NCBI GenBank assembly: GCA_946480835.1
Contig: CAMLLC010000005.1
Span: 93,936-157,935 of the forward strand
Direction: 5' to 3'
DNA length: 64,000 nucleotides
Origin: Entomomonas sp945283395
Lineage (GTDB): Bacteria > Pseudomonadota > Gammaproteobacteria > Pseudomonadales > Pseudomonadaceae
Shown here: positions 1 through 9,409 of the stretch, piece after piece
Layout of the letters: every line of letters begins with the position of its first letter
How positions within the stretch are numbered: the first letter of the stretch is position 1
The notes under the pieces: generated by a model
Seen by the model: the letters and a program-made list of their open reading frames with translations, nothing else
Told to the model about the DNA's origin: nothing
The model's database searches: none
Made by a program: the position numbers and the translations under genes

Positions 1-163
1 CAAAACTACGAAAATCTCTTTGGCTTCCTGCATCAGTAGCTATTACTTTAAGCACCTCACCAGCAGCTAGATTAGTTAGTGCTTGTTTAGTTTTTAATAA
101 AGGTAATGGACAATTTAGTCCAGAAGTATCTAATTGTTCTTTAACAAGGATTTGTTGAGACAT
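1..163 (-). CDS. TusA-family sulfurtransferase (N-terminal part, runs off the window)
   Basis: The first 54 codons of a gene on the minus strand are present; the rest lies left of the window. The protein begins MSQQILVKEQLDTSG and carries the family motif CPLP (CPxP), whose first cysteine accepts persulfide sulfur in TusA/SirA-like proteins. In Pseudomonas a TusA homologue (PA1006 type) lies beside the BepA gene, exactly as here, and has been linked there to molybdenum cofactor homeostasis and nitrate respiration. The family call is firm. The precise sulfur acceptor cannot be read from a partial gene. Confidence 0.85.
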   Translation of the reverse strand, partial: MSQQILVKEQLDTSGLNCPLPLLKTKQALTNLAAGEVLKVIATDAGSQRDFRSF

Positions 164-266
164 TATAATTTCACTATTTTTACCAATTAGCTTTAGGATA
201 ATTTAGCTTTGAATTTAGTTCAATTGATTAATAGTTAACCATAGAAATATAGTTAATTTTTAAAAA

Positions 267-281
267 AGCTTATATTAAGCT
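267..281 (-). terminator. Hairpin terminator after bepA
   Basis: A 6-bp stem AGCTTA/TAAGCT with a 3-nt loop lies about 20 bases past the bepA stop codon. On the minus strand it is followed by TTTTTT. The stem is short, so termination may be weak and the downstream TusA-like gene may still be partly cotranscribed. Confidence 0.45.
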
Positions 282-302
282 GTTATTGCTATTGTACTAT
301 GA

Positions 303-1742
303 TTAGTTCAAAAACTCCTTAACAATACGTTGCTGAGTTCTTATCTCTTTTTCTCTTTGATTGATAATAGCTATTTGTTGATAACTGTTGCCTGCTTTTT
401 GCCTAGCGTATTTAAGTTGTTCTAAGGCGCCATCGTAATTCCCAACTAATGCTAAAAATTCAGCTTTGGCTTGATGAACACCTACTATATCTCTTGCCAT
501 ACCCTTCACTTCTGAGGCTTGAAACCATATGTCAGGATCAGAGCTGCGTATTCTTGCTAACTTATCTATTACTCTAGCAGCCTCTTGATAATTTTTTTGC
601 TTCACTAATAAATCCACATAATTTTTAGTTAGCGGATAATTATCAGGATACAGAGTTAGCAATCTTCCCAGACGTTGCTTAACATCCGTTAAATTATTCT
701 TATAAAAATCCCAATCTATATAAGCTAAATTAAAGTAGATATTATTTGGATCTTTTGCTAATAACTTATCAAGAATATTAAATGCTTCAGTTAGATTATC
801 ATTTTTCATTAATGATAAAGCTAAACCATATTGTAACACCTCATCATTAGGATTATTTTCTAATAAACTACGAAAACGCTTTACACTAGCACCAGGTGTA
901 TCTTCGAAAATAACTTGTATTCTCGATCTTATTAAGCGATAGGCTAAAGTATTTTCTTTGCCCCCTTTGGGATATTGGTCTGCCCTATTCCTAGTGTCAG
1001 CTATACGAGACTCGGTTAATGGGTGAGTTATAAGAAATTCTGGAGGAACTTGTTGAAATCTATATTGCTTAGCTAAAACCTCAAATAATGAAGGCATAGC
1101 CCTTGGGTCATAACCTGCTTTTGCCAAAGTTTCTATGCCTACTCTATCAGCCTCTTGTTCATTATCTCTGGAAAACTTCATAATAGATTGATAAGCAGCT
1201 GCCTGTGACCCCATAATAGTTGCCATACCTGCATCTGGACTACCTGCTGCTGCAGCTACAATGCCTACAAGTAAGGCTGTCATCATAGGTATCTGCAATT
1301 GTTGCTGTTCAGCAATCCCTCTTGCGAAATGGCGTTGTGATAAGTGGGCCAACTCATGGGCTAGCACTCCCATGTATTCTGCTTCCGTAGGTGCCGATAA
1401 AAATAAACCACCATTAACTCCTACTATACCACCAGGTGCAGCGAAAGCATTTAACTCAGGGCTTCTAATAAGAATAAATTCTAACTGAGGATTAGCTAAT
1501 TTACTACTTTGTGCTAATTTCTTAACCGTCGTTTCAACATAATCTTTGACAAGAGGATCTTGGATACGACTTACTTGTGATCTTAATAAATTTAACCATG
1601 CTCTGCCAAGCTGGTATTCCTGTAAAGGTGAAACAATAGCTGAAGATGAGTCACCCAACGAAGGCAAATCATCATAAGCTAGAACAGGTATACTAAAACA
1701 TACGCTTGCCACTAGGTAAGCTATTTTCTTCAAAGGCTTCAT
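303..1742 (-). CDS. bepA: BepA-type periplasmic M48 metalloprotease/chaperone with TPR domain
   Basis: BepA (YfgC) is a periplasmic zinc protease and chaperone that assists assembly or degradation of outer-membrane proteins such as LptD with the BAM complex. The product is 479 residues from ATG at 1742, with a signal peptide (MKPLKKIAYLVASVCFSIPVLA). The zinc motif HELAH lies near residue 130 and the third-ligand motif EADRVG near residue 200. The C-terminal half is helical TPR repeats. A GTG start five codons upstream would place polar residues before the signal peptide and is less likely. Length and domain order match the family. The TusA-like gene follows on the same strand. Confidence 0.93.
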   Translation of the reverse strand: MKPLKKIAYLVASVCFSIPVLAYDDLPSLGDSSSAIVSPLQEYQLGRAWLNLLRSQVSRIQDPLVKDYVETTVKKLAQSSKLANPQLEFILIRSPELNAFAAPGGIVGVNGGLFLSAPTEAEYMGVLAHELAHLSQRHFARGIAEQQQLQIPMMTALLVGIVAAAAGSPDAGMATIMGSQAAAYQSIMKFSRDNEQEADRVGIETLAKAGYDPRAMPSLFEVLAKQYRFQQVPPEFLITHPLTESRIADTRNRADQYPKGGKENTLAYRLIRSRIQVIFEDTPGASVKRFRSLLENNPNDEVLQYGLALSLMKNDNLTEAFNILDKLLAKDPNNIYFNLAYIDWDFYKNNLTDVKQRLGRLLTLYPDNYPLTKNYVDLLVKQKNYQEAARVIDKLARIRSSDPDIWFQASEVKGMARDIVGVHQAKAEFLALVGNYDGALEQLKYARQKAGNSYQQIAIINQREKEIRTQQRIVKEFLN

Positions 1743-1843
1743 GACATTTTTAATCACTACTAGTAAGATACGCTTATGCTAAACATTTAATGTAAGCTTA
1801 TAAAGCCTTTTCTATTTAATATTGTGTATCTCTTTTTATCAAC

Positions 1844-2680
1844 TCAAGGAGTTATAGGTAACTTCCTCTTATGCATAGAGAGTCTATAAGTTTTGGTGAT
1901 CTTATTAAAAACCTCTGCCGACACAGGCTCACAATGTAGAAAGGCATCTATTTCAGAATAGGATACACCATGGGCTTGCTCATCTGGCATGCCAGGTTTT
2001 AAATCTTCCAGATCAGCAGTAGCTACTTTGTTTACTAAATTTTCAGGGGCGCCCAAATAACGTGCAAAAGCCCTTACTTGATTTTTCACTAAACCTGCTA
2101 ACGGAGCCACATCAAATGCACCATCGCCAAACTTAGTAAAAAATCCCATTACAGCTTCTGCTGCATGATCTGTACCTAGCACTAAAGCTTTATAAGCTCC
2201 TGCTACAGCATATTGAGCTACCATGCGCTCTCTAGCCTTAATATTACCTATCAGAAAGTCTTTTGATTCTAAGCTCAGTTTGGTTAAAACATCTAGAGCG
2301 TTTACCAAGCCTTCAACACTAGCAGCTATATTAACTGTTTCAAATATATCAGGTGCTATAACTTGGATTGATTGTGTAGCATCTTGCTCATCGAATTGAT
2401 TTTTATAAGGTAAGCGCATAGCTATAAATTGATAATCATCATCATTGGTTGCTTGTCTTAATTCATCAATAGCTTTTTGCGCCATTAACCCTGTTGTCAG
2501 TGAATCCACGCCGCCACTAATCCCTAGTACATATTTTTTAAGGCCAGACTGTGTCAAGGTATTTTTCAAAAAAGTAATACGTTTGGCTAACTCCAATATT
2601 AAATCTGCTTCCGTTTGGAAAGCAGGGCAAACCTTTAAGTCCTTAGCTATTTCACGTTGGATAATTAATTGTGCTGTCAT
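1844..2680 (-). CDS. nadE: NH3-dependent NAD+ synthetase
   Basis: NadE amidates nicotinic acid adenine dinucleotide to NAD+ using ammonia and ATP. The 278-residue protein has the ATP-pyrophosphatase P-loop GISGGVDS near residue 55 and the GTDHAAEAVMGFFTKFGDGA segment typical of the small ammonia-dependent class. It lacks the nitrilase domain of glutamine-dependent enzymes. It is the last gene of a minus-strand operon with pncB (gap 15 bp) and pncA, so nicotinamide can be taken to NAD+ by the Preiss–Handler route. The nicotinate-mononucleotide adenylyltransferase needed in between is not in this window. Confidence 0.96.
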   Translation of the reverse strand: MTAQLIIQREIAKDLKVCPAFQTEADLILELAKRITFLKNTLTQSGLKKYVLGISGGVDSLTTGLMAQKAIDELRQATNDDDYQFIAMRLPYKNQFDEQDATQSIQVIAPDIFETVNIAASVEGLVNALDVLTKLSLESKDFLIGNIKARERMVAQYAVAGAYKALVLGTDHAAEAVMGFFTKFGDGAFDVAPLAGLVKNQVRAFARYLGAPENLVNKVATADLEDLKPGMPDEQAHGVSYSEIDAFLHCEPVSAEVFNKITKTYRLSMHKRKLPITP

Positions 2681-2695
2681 TTATATTCCTTGCTA

Positions 2696-3898
2696 TTATT
2701 CATCTACTTTAAATACATGCTTAAGATAACTGACATAACTTTCATCTCGACATTGTGTTTTTCCAGGTGAATCAGAAATTTTTGCTACCGGCTGACCATT
2801 ACAGCTCACCATTTTAATAACCATATTAGTAGGAGATACCCCTTCGATATCACAAGTTAAACTAGTACCTATCCCAAAACTTACATGAATTCTATTATGC
2901 AATTGACGATAAATTGATAATGCTTTAACTAAATCTAAACTGTCAGAAAAAACTAATGTTTTAGTCCGAGGATCAATATTCAATTGTTGATAATGACTGA
3001 TAGCTTTTTCAGCCCAAACCATAGGATCTCCGGAGTCATGACGAAGCCCATCAAACAGTTTTGCAAAATACAAATCAAAATCATTTAAAAAGGCATCCAT
3101 ATTAATACAATCTGTTAAAGCAATTCCTAATAGCCCTCTAAATTCCCTTACCCAACAATCTAGAGCAGCACTCTGACTATCAATTAACCTGAATCCCAAT
3201 TGCTGATGTGCCATTATCCACTCATGAGCCATTGTGCCCATTGGTTTAATCCCACAAATCCTTGCTAAATGAACATTACTAGTACCCACAAATTGCCCTG
3301 GAAAATCTTCTTTAAGGGTTTCCACTACCGCTTTATGTGTATTATAAGAAAATCTTCGTCTAGTTCCATAATCAGCTAACTTAAAACCTGCTAGTTCAAC
3401 ATCGCTAGCCATTTGACTAAGATTAACTAACTTGTTATGTAATTTATCTTGCACTGCTTGTAATGCTATTTGTGGATAGCGCTTTCTATTACGTACCTCG
3501 CTGATTATAGCTAGTAGCGGGATTTCAAATAATACAATGTGTAACCATGGACCTTTCAACACAATACTTAATTGCTTATTTTCATCTATACTAACAGCTA
3601 CATAACTAGGATTGAAGCGGAATAGTCTTAAGAATCTTATAAAGTCAGGCTTGAGAAAAGAGATATGAGTTAAATAATTTTCCTCTTCTTGGGTTAACTG
3701 CAAATCGGCTAACTGTTCAATCTGTTCCTTTATCTCTGGTATATATGCCGTAAAATCTTCTTGATCTCTACACCTAAATTCCCATTCAACCTCAGCATTA
3801 GGATAATTATGCAAAATCGCCTGCATCATGCTTAATTTATATAAATCTGTATCCAACATACTTTGGATAATTTTTTCAGAAAAAATAGGGGTAACCAT
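2696..3898 (-). CDS. pncB: Nicotinate phosphoribosyltransferase
   Basis: PncB makes nicotinate mononucleotide from nicotinate and PRPP with ATP, and is the committed step of NAD salvage. The 400-residue protein has the family landmarks DTDLYKLSMMQA near the N terminus, the GTSNVHLA segment near residue 206, and the phosphate-binding FGIGTSLTCD region near residue 345. Length fits the bacterial family. It begins 12 bp after the pncA stop and has a good ribosome binding site (AAAGGTG) before ATG. It is the middle gene of the pncA-pncB-nadE operon. Confidence 0.96.
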   Translation of the reverse strand: MVTPIFSEKIIQSMLDTDLYKLSMMQAILHNYPNAEVEWEFRCRDQEDFTAYIPEIKEQIEQLADLQLTQEEENYLTHISFLKPDFIRFLRLFRFNPSYVAVSIDENKQLSIVLKGPWLHIVLFEIPLLAIISEVRNRKRYPQIALQAVQDKLHNKLVNLSQMASDVELAGFKLADYGTRRRFSYNTHKAVVETLKEDFPGQFVGTSNVHLARICGIKPMGTMAHEWIMAHQQLGFRLIDSQSAALDCWVREFRGLLGIALTDCINMDAFLNDFDLYFAKLFDGLRHDSGDPMVWAEKAISHYQQLNIDPRTKTLVFSDSLDLVKALSIYRQLHNRIHVSFGIGTSLTCDIEGVSPTNMVIKMVSCNGQPVAKISDSPGKTQCRDESYVSYLKHVFKVDE

Positions 3899-3910
3899 AA
3901 TGCACCTTTA

Positions 3911-4543
3911 CTATCTATTTAATTCTTTATCTAATATCGCAAAATTATCACATACCACAATGTTTAATTGTTTCATCTGTAATATTGCTTGTTCTGCAGT
4001 ATCTTTTGATATCGCTTTAGTAGCTTCTAATAATACCAACACTTGAAAACCTGCTTTGGCAAGTTGAACAGCAGTAGTTTTTACACAATAATCTAATGCT
4101 AAACCACCAACCATAACTTGTTCAACTTCATTGCGCTGAAGATATTCAATAACACCTGTTGACAAATTCTCTTGCAGATCATGATAACAGGCACCATAAG
4201 GATGCATTTCTGGTTCAATACCTTTCCATACAAAAAAATCATATTGTTCCGGTTTTGGTAGTCCATCTAATAATTCAAATCCTCTAGAACCAATAATACA
4301 ATGAGCTAGCCAAGTCTTATCTGCATTTACATAAGAAAGAGGCTGAAGCATATCACTAGTTTTATCAACTATCCATACTGCTTGAGAACAATGCGCATCT
4401 TTACTAGCTACTCTTATATCGGCTCTTGTTGCCATCTCATTTAAAGCCGTTACAATTTTATCTCCATCTGGAACTGGTAATTCATCGGGACAAAGCGGAG
4501 TGAACCCCTTTTGAGCATCAACGTCAAAACTAGCAACTTTCAT
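3911..4543 (-). CDS. pncA: Nicotinamidase
   Basis: PncA hydrolyses nicotinamide to nicotinate and ammonia. The 210-residue protein shows the cysteine-hydrolase triad of the isochorismatase-like family: Asp9 in FDVDAQKGF, Lys107 in FFVWKGIEPE and Cys153 in GGLALDYCVKTTA. The preceding small-residue stretch with its cis-peptide position is intact. It is the promoter-proximal gene of the minus-strand NAD-salvage operon pncA-pncB-nadE, so all three are probably cotranscribed. The upstream hairpin at 4607–4644 isolates it from fimX. Confidence 0.95.
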   Translation of the reverse strand: MKVASFDVDAQKGFTPLCPDELPVPDGDKIVTALNEMATRADIRVASKDAHCSQAVWIVDKTSDMLQPLSYVNADKTWLAHCIIGSRGFELLDGLPKPEQYDFFVWKGIEPEMHPYGACYHDLQENLSTGVIEYLQRNEVEQVMVGGLALDYCVKTTAVQLAKAGFQVLVLLEATKAISKDTAEQAILQMKQLNIVVCDNFAILDKELNR

Positions 4544-4606
4544 TTAATATTTGCCATTTAGATTGCATAAAAAAATATCATACTTTACATTGTAACAGCT
4601 ATAATA

Positions 4607-4644
4607 AAAAAGGCTTGATAAAATATTAAATATCAAGCCTTTTT
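4607..4644 (-). terminator. Rho-independent terminator between fimX and pncA
   Basis: A perfect 14-bp stem (AAAAAGGCTTGATA paired with TATCAAGCCTTTTT) encloses a 10-nt loop. It starts about 18 bases after the fimX stop codon, and the minus-strand copy runs into a T-rich tract. It separates fimX transcription from the pncA operon. Confidence 0.85.
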
Positions 4645-4661
4645 AAAACTTTCAAAAACTA

Positions 4662-6728
4662 TTATTGACCCATTGAAAAATCATAACTCATATCGGGCAT
4701 TGGTCTTTGTAAATAATAACCTTGAATATAGTCAGCGCCTGCTTGCCATAATACTGAGAGAATACTTGCCGTCTCTACAAAAGGCACTATACTTTTACGA
4801 TCTAAGGCTCTTAGTTGCGTTAACACTTCAGTCAATTTATCTACTCCCTCTTGCTTGCGCAAAGCTTGCACTAACGAAGGTGTAACTTTAACAAAATCAA
4901 CAGATAAGTGTGTTAAAGTTAACATGGAGTTAGCATCTTTACCAAAATCACTAATTGCTGTCTGGCATTTAATTTCTTTTAAACCCTCGATCAGAGTTTG
5001 AGCTTGTTTTAAATAAGTAGCTGCATCATTTTCAGTAAATTCTATTAATAAGCTTTCAGGTGGTAATTTAGTAGTAGCAAATAATTTTTTAATCCAATCT
5101 AATAGCCCATCATTTCTCAACGTATCACTACCTATTTGTACAAAGACGCGGGGATTATGGCCAGCAGCGCGCATTTTAGCTACCTCTTTCAAAGAGTTAA
5201 CTATTACCCATTTATCAATTTGCTCTGCCATACCAGAATTAGATGCAACTTCTAATAAATCTACTAAAGGTAATTCTTTTCCCTTAGTATCAAGCATTCT
5301 CAAGCGGATTTCATAAAACTCAAATACTTTACCTCTTAAACTTACTATAGGTTGATAAAGCAATTTCAATAATTCTTGCTGCAATGTTTGTTGTAAGGTT
5401 GCTATCATATCGCCCTTACTAGCAGCAGCCGCCAATGCTTCTAGTGGGTCATAGACTTTCATACCATTTCCCGACTTAATAGAATCAGCACAATGATGAG
5501 CTCTATCTAAAATATCTTGAGCATTAGCAACAACTTTATCAAACTCAGCAATACCAACGGAAACAGTGATTTGAAGAGAAAAATCATTAACATCAAATAA
5601 TTGTTTATTTATTTTATCCTGTAATATAGCAATAGAAGCCGCTAGCTCTTTACTACCGACATTAGGAGCAAGTACAACAAACACATCATCTGATAATCTT
5701 GCAACACATTCTTTTTTTATAAAATGCTCTTTTAATAACTCACCTAAGCTAGATAATAAATTATCCGAGCCAGCAATACCTATTTGTGGTGCTAACGCAT
5801 CAAAATTATCAATTCGAATATAGGCTAAACATTCTTTCGCACCTAAAGTTTTAACCTTATTCATCACCTGATTCATGAGTGTTGAAAAATAAGCTCTATT
5901 GAAAAGACCAGTTACCGGATCTAAGCTAGAAATCGCCCGAATTTTTTCTTCTAGTTCTTCGCTATTAATAGAAGATTCTTCTCTAATAATAACTTGCATA
6001 CAGTCCTCACCATCATAAGAGGCGGGATAAGTAGAAATTAAAATAGGAAATTTTGAACCATCTCTATGAATCCCCTTACAAGTTAATGAAGATTCGACTC
6101 TATGTTTGAATAATTCTTTTAAATCATTAGGATCCTCTGCTGAGATAAGGTCTATGATAGGCAAAGCTTCCATATCCGTTTTATCTTTATAACCAAAAAG
6201 ACTGATATAAGACTGATTTAAGTAAACATGCATACCATCATGAATATAAGCAATAGCATCCTTTGACGAATCCAGCAGTAAATGGCAACGACGCTCTGAC
6301 TCTGCTAAAGACTTTTCAGCACGTATAAGGGCTCGTCTTTTAAATAGGTTAGTTAATTCTCTATTTGCTACTAATAACAAATGATCATCATCTACCTCAG
6401 TAGACAATACATCCTGTACCCCTTTTTTTAAAAAACTTACTACCCTATCATCATTTACTATATCTGCTGGCGTTAATAATTGAATACATGGTATATCAAT
6501 TTGCTTAGATTTCAGCATAGTTAATAATGCTTCTGGATCAAGATTTTCACTATTAGGTGCAGTTATCAATAAATCCCATACTTGAGTTAGTGCTATACTA
6601 GCATCTTGTGCTGAGGTAATTCTATGTAAGCGTGTAGCATAACCAGCATTTCGAAAAATCACTGCATAATTCTCAGCCTCATTAGGAGAATCATCTAAAA
6701 TTAATAATCGTAGATTTCTTTTTTCCAT
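4662..6728 (-). CDS. fimX: FimX-like REC/PAS/degenerate GGDEF-EAL c-di-GMP receptor
   Basis: FimX is a c-di-GMP receptor that controls type IV pilus assembly and twitching in Pseudomonas. The 688-residue product has the same order: receiver-like domain (about 1–125), PAS (about 145–260), GGDEF-like (about 270–430) and EAL-like (about 445–685). Both enzyme signatures are degenerate: the GGDEF site reads SDDVF, and the EAL site reads EIR in FYEIRLRML. This predicts a binding protein rather than a cyclase or phosphodiesterase. ATG at 6728 has GAG upstream and is preferred over a GTG two codons earlier. psd and rhdA lie close by, as in Pseudomonas aeruginosa. Confidence 0.85.
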   Translation of the reverse strand: MEKRNLRLLILDDSPNEAENYAVIFRNAGYATRLHRITSAQDASIALTQVWDLLITAPNSENLDPEALLTMLKSKQIDIPCIQLLTPADIVNDDRVVSFLKKGVQDVLSTEVDDDHLLLVANRELTNLFKRRALIRAEKSLAESERRCHLLLDSSKDAIAYIHDGMHVYLNQSYISLFGYKDKTDMEALPIIDLISAEDPNDLKELFKHRVESSLTCKGIHRDGSKFPILISTYPASYDGEDCMQVIIREESSINSEELEEKIRAISSLDPVTGLFNRAYFSTLMNQVMNKVKTLGAKECLAYIRIDNFDALAPQIGIAGSDNLLSSLGELLKEHFIKKECVARLSDDVFVVLAPNVGSKELAASIAILQDKINKQLFDVNDFSLQITVSVGIAEFDKVVANAQDILDRAHHCADSIKSGNGMKVYDPLEALAAAASKGDMIATLQQTLQQELLKLLYQPIVSLRGKVFEFYEIRLRMLDTKGKELPLVDLLEVASNSGMAEQIDKWVIVNSLKEVAKMRAAGHNPRVFVQIGSDTLRNDGLLDWIKKLFATTKLPPESLLIEFTENDAATYLKQAQTLIEGLKEIKCQTAISDFGKDANSMLTLTHLSVDFVKVTPSLVQALRKQEGVDKLTEVLTQLRALDRKSIVPFVETASILSVLWQAGADYIQGYYLQRPMPDMSYDFSMGQ

Positions 6729-7012
6729 AATCACTCATTAATAGACTTTATCAAATGCTAATATTCATCATGTTAACTATAATACATGCAGTTTTTCCAT
6801 CAACTTTAAAAACTAACCAATAAGTTAAATTTATAATAGCCATAGGTGTTTTTAGACACTAATTATCTAAAACCAAATATTAAACGGGTTATAATATCAC
6901 AACTTAACCTTCTTAATAACTTCTTTATTTTATACCCTTTTATCTGACTATTAAATCCAGCCATTAGCACCAACCAAAAACCAAGCGATTTTATTATACA
7001 ACTACTTTAAGT

Positions 7013-7888
7013 TTATTGATTATTGATCATAATGCTCGCAATAGTTTGTCCCATATGTAGAGGTTTAGTAGCTTGAATATTATCTTGCCAAAGTATTTTA
7101 TTAGGTTCAAAGGCAATGATAACCGTTGAACCCAATTTAAAACGACCTAATTCAGCACCCTTTTGTAAAATAATTGGTTTTCTAGCACTAGCGTCATAAT
7201 AAGTAGTTTTCAAAGTTCTTTTAAGGGGTGTAACTAGCCCAGCCCAAACTGTCTCTATGCTAGCCACAATCATAGCACCTACTAATACTACGGCCATTTG
7301 TCCAATAACAGTATCAAAAATACAAATAACCCGCTCATTGCGAGCAAATAAGTTAGATACATTTTCCGCAGTTGTTTGATTAACAGAAAATAATTGTCCA
7401 GGAACGTAAATCATTTCTCTTAAAGTTCCTGTAATAGGCATATGTACTCTGTGATAATCACTTGGTGATAAATAAATAGTGGCAAAATGTCCGTTTATAA
7501 AAGGTTTAGCTCTAACAGTATTACCACCCAATAAATCAATTATACTATAATCATGGCCTTTAGCCTGCAATACTCTCCCCTCTTGAATAGTACCTATCTG
7601 ACTAACTACTCCATCAGCAGGAGAAATTATTATATTTTCTGCTATATCAATAGGACGTGAACCTTCCTTTAAAGCCCTTGTAAAAAAATCATTAAAATTT
7701 TTATACTCATAATAGCTTTCATAGATAGCTTGGCTCATATCAACTTTATAATGTTTAATAAAGCAACTAATTAATTTGTTCTTAACATAACTCCATTGAC
7801 AGTCAGCTAAGTAACCTATCAAGCGAGATAACAGTTGTTGCGGTATTATATATTGAGCTAAAATAAATAAACATTGCTTAAAAGACAT
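7013..7888 (-). CDS. psd: Phosphatidylserine decarboxylase proenzyme
   Basis: Psd converts phosphatidylserine to phosphatidylethanolamine at the inner membrane. It self-cleaves at an LGST motif to form a pyruvoyl cofactor. The motif is present as GRFKLGSTVIIAFEPN near the C terminus, and the DYHRVHMP segment is also conserved. The chosen ATG at 7888 gives MSFKQCLFILAQYIIPQQ, 291 residues, the usual family length. It starts just past the rhdA stop, whose last codons hold the ribosome binding site GAGG, so the two genes are translationally coupled. An upstream in-frame start would lie inside rhdA and is rejected. Confidence 0.95.
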   Translation of the reverse strand: MSFKQCLFILAQYIIPQQLLSRLIGYLADCQWSYVKNKLISCFIKHYKVDMSQAIYESYYEYKNFNDFFTRALKEGSRPIDIAENIIISPADGVVSQIGTIQEGRVLQAKGHDYSIIDLLGGNTVRAKPFINGHFATIYLSPSDYHRVHMPITGTLREMIYVPGQLFSVNQTTAENVSNLFARNERVICIFDTVIGQMAVVLVGAMIVASIETVWAGLVTPLKRTLKTTYYDASARKPIILQKGAELGRFKLGSTVIIAFEPNKILWQDNIQATKPLHMGQTIASIMINNQ

Positions 7889-7889
7889 G

Positions 7890-8702
7890 TTAATCCTCAA
7901 TTGGCATATGAGGTGTATTACCCCATTCAGACCAAGAACCAGCATAAGCTTTTACTCTTGGATAACCCAATACTTTAGCTATTAAATAGGTGAAGCCAGA
8001 CCTATGATGACTTTGGCAATAAGTTATAATTTCTTTATCTTTAGTAATACCTAGCTGCTTTAAACATTCCCTTATATCAGCTTTTATTCGCATGCCATTA
8101 GTAGCATCCATAGCTAAAGTCCATTCTAAATTGACGGCGCCAGGAATATGACCTGCGTTAGCAGCTAATACCTTTTCTCCTCTGAACTCAGCAGCCGAAC
8201 GAGCATCCCAAATCACTAGATCATTACTCCCCAATCGCTCTAGCAAATAAGATAAAGTAGCTGTAGGCTGTGGATCAATAGTTAAATTTGCTGTTGTTAA
8301 TTCAGTATCGGGCAGTTTATTTGAAAGTTTATAACCTTCTTGCATCCAAGCTCTTAATCCACCATTTAAGTAGTGATATTTTTGATGACCTATCGAGTCT
8401 AATATCCAAATAAAACGCCCAGCCCAACCGCCGCCCTCATCATCATAAACTACATAAGTAGTATCAGGCTGATAACCTAAACTAGCAAATAACCTCTCTA
8501 AGGAAGTACGATCTGGTAAAAGTCCTGGTAAACCAGAGTGAGACTGAATTTGCTTAGGAACTATATTAATAGCATTAGATATATGTAGCTGCTGATAACG
8601 TTCAGCACTGCCCAAATCTACTAAAGTTAGCATAGGCATGCTAAGTCTTTCAAGTAAATCTACAGGTTCTATTAGCAGCGGTAATGAAGCAAATTCGGGC
8701 AT
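7890..8702 (-). CDS. rhdA: Thiosulfate/3-mercaptopyruvate sulfurtransferase (rhodanese)
   Basis: This is a two-domain rhodanese of 270 residues. The C-terminal domain holds the active cysteine in TYCQSHHRSG, close to the CQTHHRS loop recalled for RhdA of Azotobacter and Pseudomonas. The N-terminal domain is inactive (VYDDEGGGWAGR replaces the cysteine loop). It transfers sulfane sulfur to cyanide or thiol acceptors in vitro; the physiological acceptor is unknown. It is directly followed by psd on the same strand, an arrangement shared with P. aeruginosa. Confidence 0.92.
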   Translation of the reverse strand: MPEFASLPLLIEPVDLLERLSMPMLTLVDLGSAERYQQLHISNAINIVPKQIQSHSGLPGLLPDRTSLERLFASLGYQPDTTYVVYDDEGGGWAGRFIWILDSIGHQKYHYLNGGLRAWMQEGYKLSNKLPDTELTTANLTIDPQPTATLSYLLERLGSNDLVIWDARSAAEFRGEKVLAANAGHIPGAVNLEWTLAMDATNGMRIKADIRECLKQLGITKDKEIITYCQSHHRSGFTYLIAKVLGYPRVKAYAGSWSEWGNTPHMPIED

Positions 8703-8955
8703 TAAATTAAACCTATTTTTAAATAACTAACAAAAGGATTGTTAAACATGTTCTATAAGTCCCAGCATGATAACACCAGTAGATCGTTTTGATAATACAA
8801 AATTTACTATTGACTTGTTTTATAGATTTTATTGCATAGTTAAGACTATATAAAAACATTAATGTTAGATAATACTAAGCAAAAACTAAGCATTTATTAC
8901 TATAAAAAAGAAACAAGCTAAATAGCTAAAGAAAACCTAAATGGCCACTATTAAG

Positions 8956-9375
8956 CTAATTAGCGAACTCCAAAATGATATCTTTTAATTCTTTTTGGAA
9001 TGGTTGTTCTTTATGCCAAGTAGAGAGATACCCTATGAGTGAGCCTGTTTGACTCACTCTACCTCTTAATTCAATAGATTTAAATTGTTTCGCCTTGTTT
9101 AAATCAAAGCTTAAGCTAAATGAAAATGTATTACCCGTACCTTTATAACGCTCAACTGCCAATAGTTCTCTAGGTCGATTTTGCTCATCTAAGGCCAACA
9201 AAGCTAATTCTAGATTCGCCTTATCAGGAATATTTATTACAATGCCTTCCAACCTTACTTCTTTCACTACAGATAAATCAGTGTGATGTGGTTTATTATG
9301 CAAACAGGCTGTTAATAGTATTCCACATAATAACCATGCTATAACTTTTAGAGCACATAAATTAGGTCTTTTCAT
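8956..9375 (-). CDS. Small lipoprotein, YbaY/YscW-like
   Basis: The product is 139 residues from ATG at 9375, preceded by a weak GGAA ribosome site. A lipoprotein signal (CGILLTACL) puts the lipidated cysteine near residue 23. The rest is a predicted beta-sandwich with the alternation seen in YbaY/YscW-type proteins (VRLEGIVINIPDKANLELALL). These are outer-membrane lipoproteins of unclear role; YscW itself is a type III secretion pilotin, but no secretion genes are nearby. The family call rests on pattern only. It could be another small beta-rich lipoprotein. Confidence 0.6.
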   Translation of the reverse strand: MKRPNLCALKVIAWLLCGILLTACLHNKPHHTDLSVVKEVRLEGIVINIPDKANLELALLALDEQNRPRELLAVERYKGTGNTFSFSLSFDLNKAKQFKSIELRGRVSQTGSLIGYLSTWHKEQPFQKELKDIILEFAN

Positions 9376-9409
9376 AATTTCCAATATCAGTTATTCAATT
9401 GAATATTAA

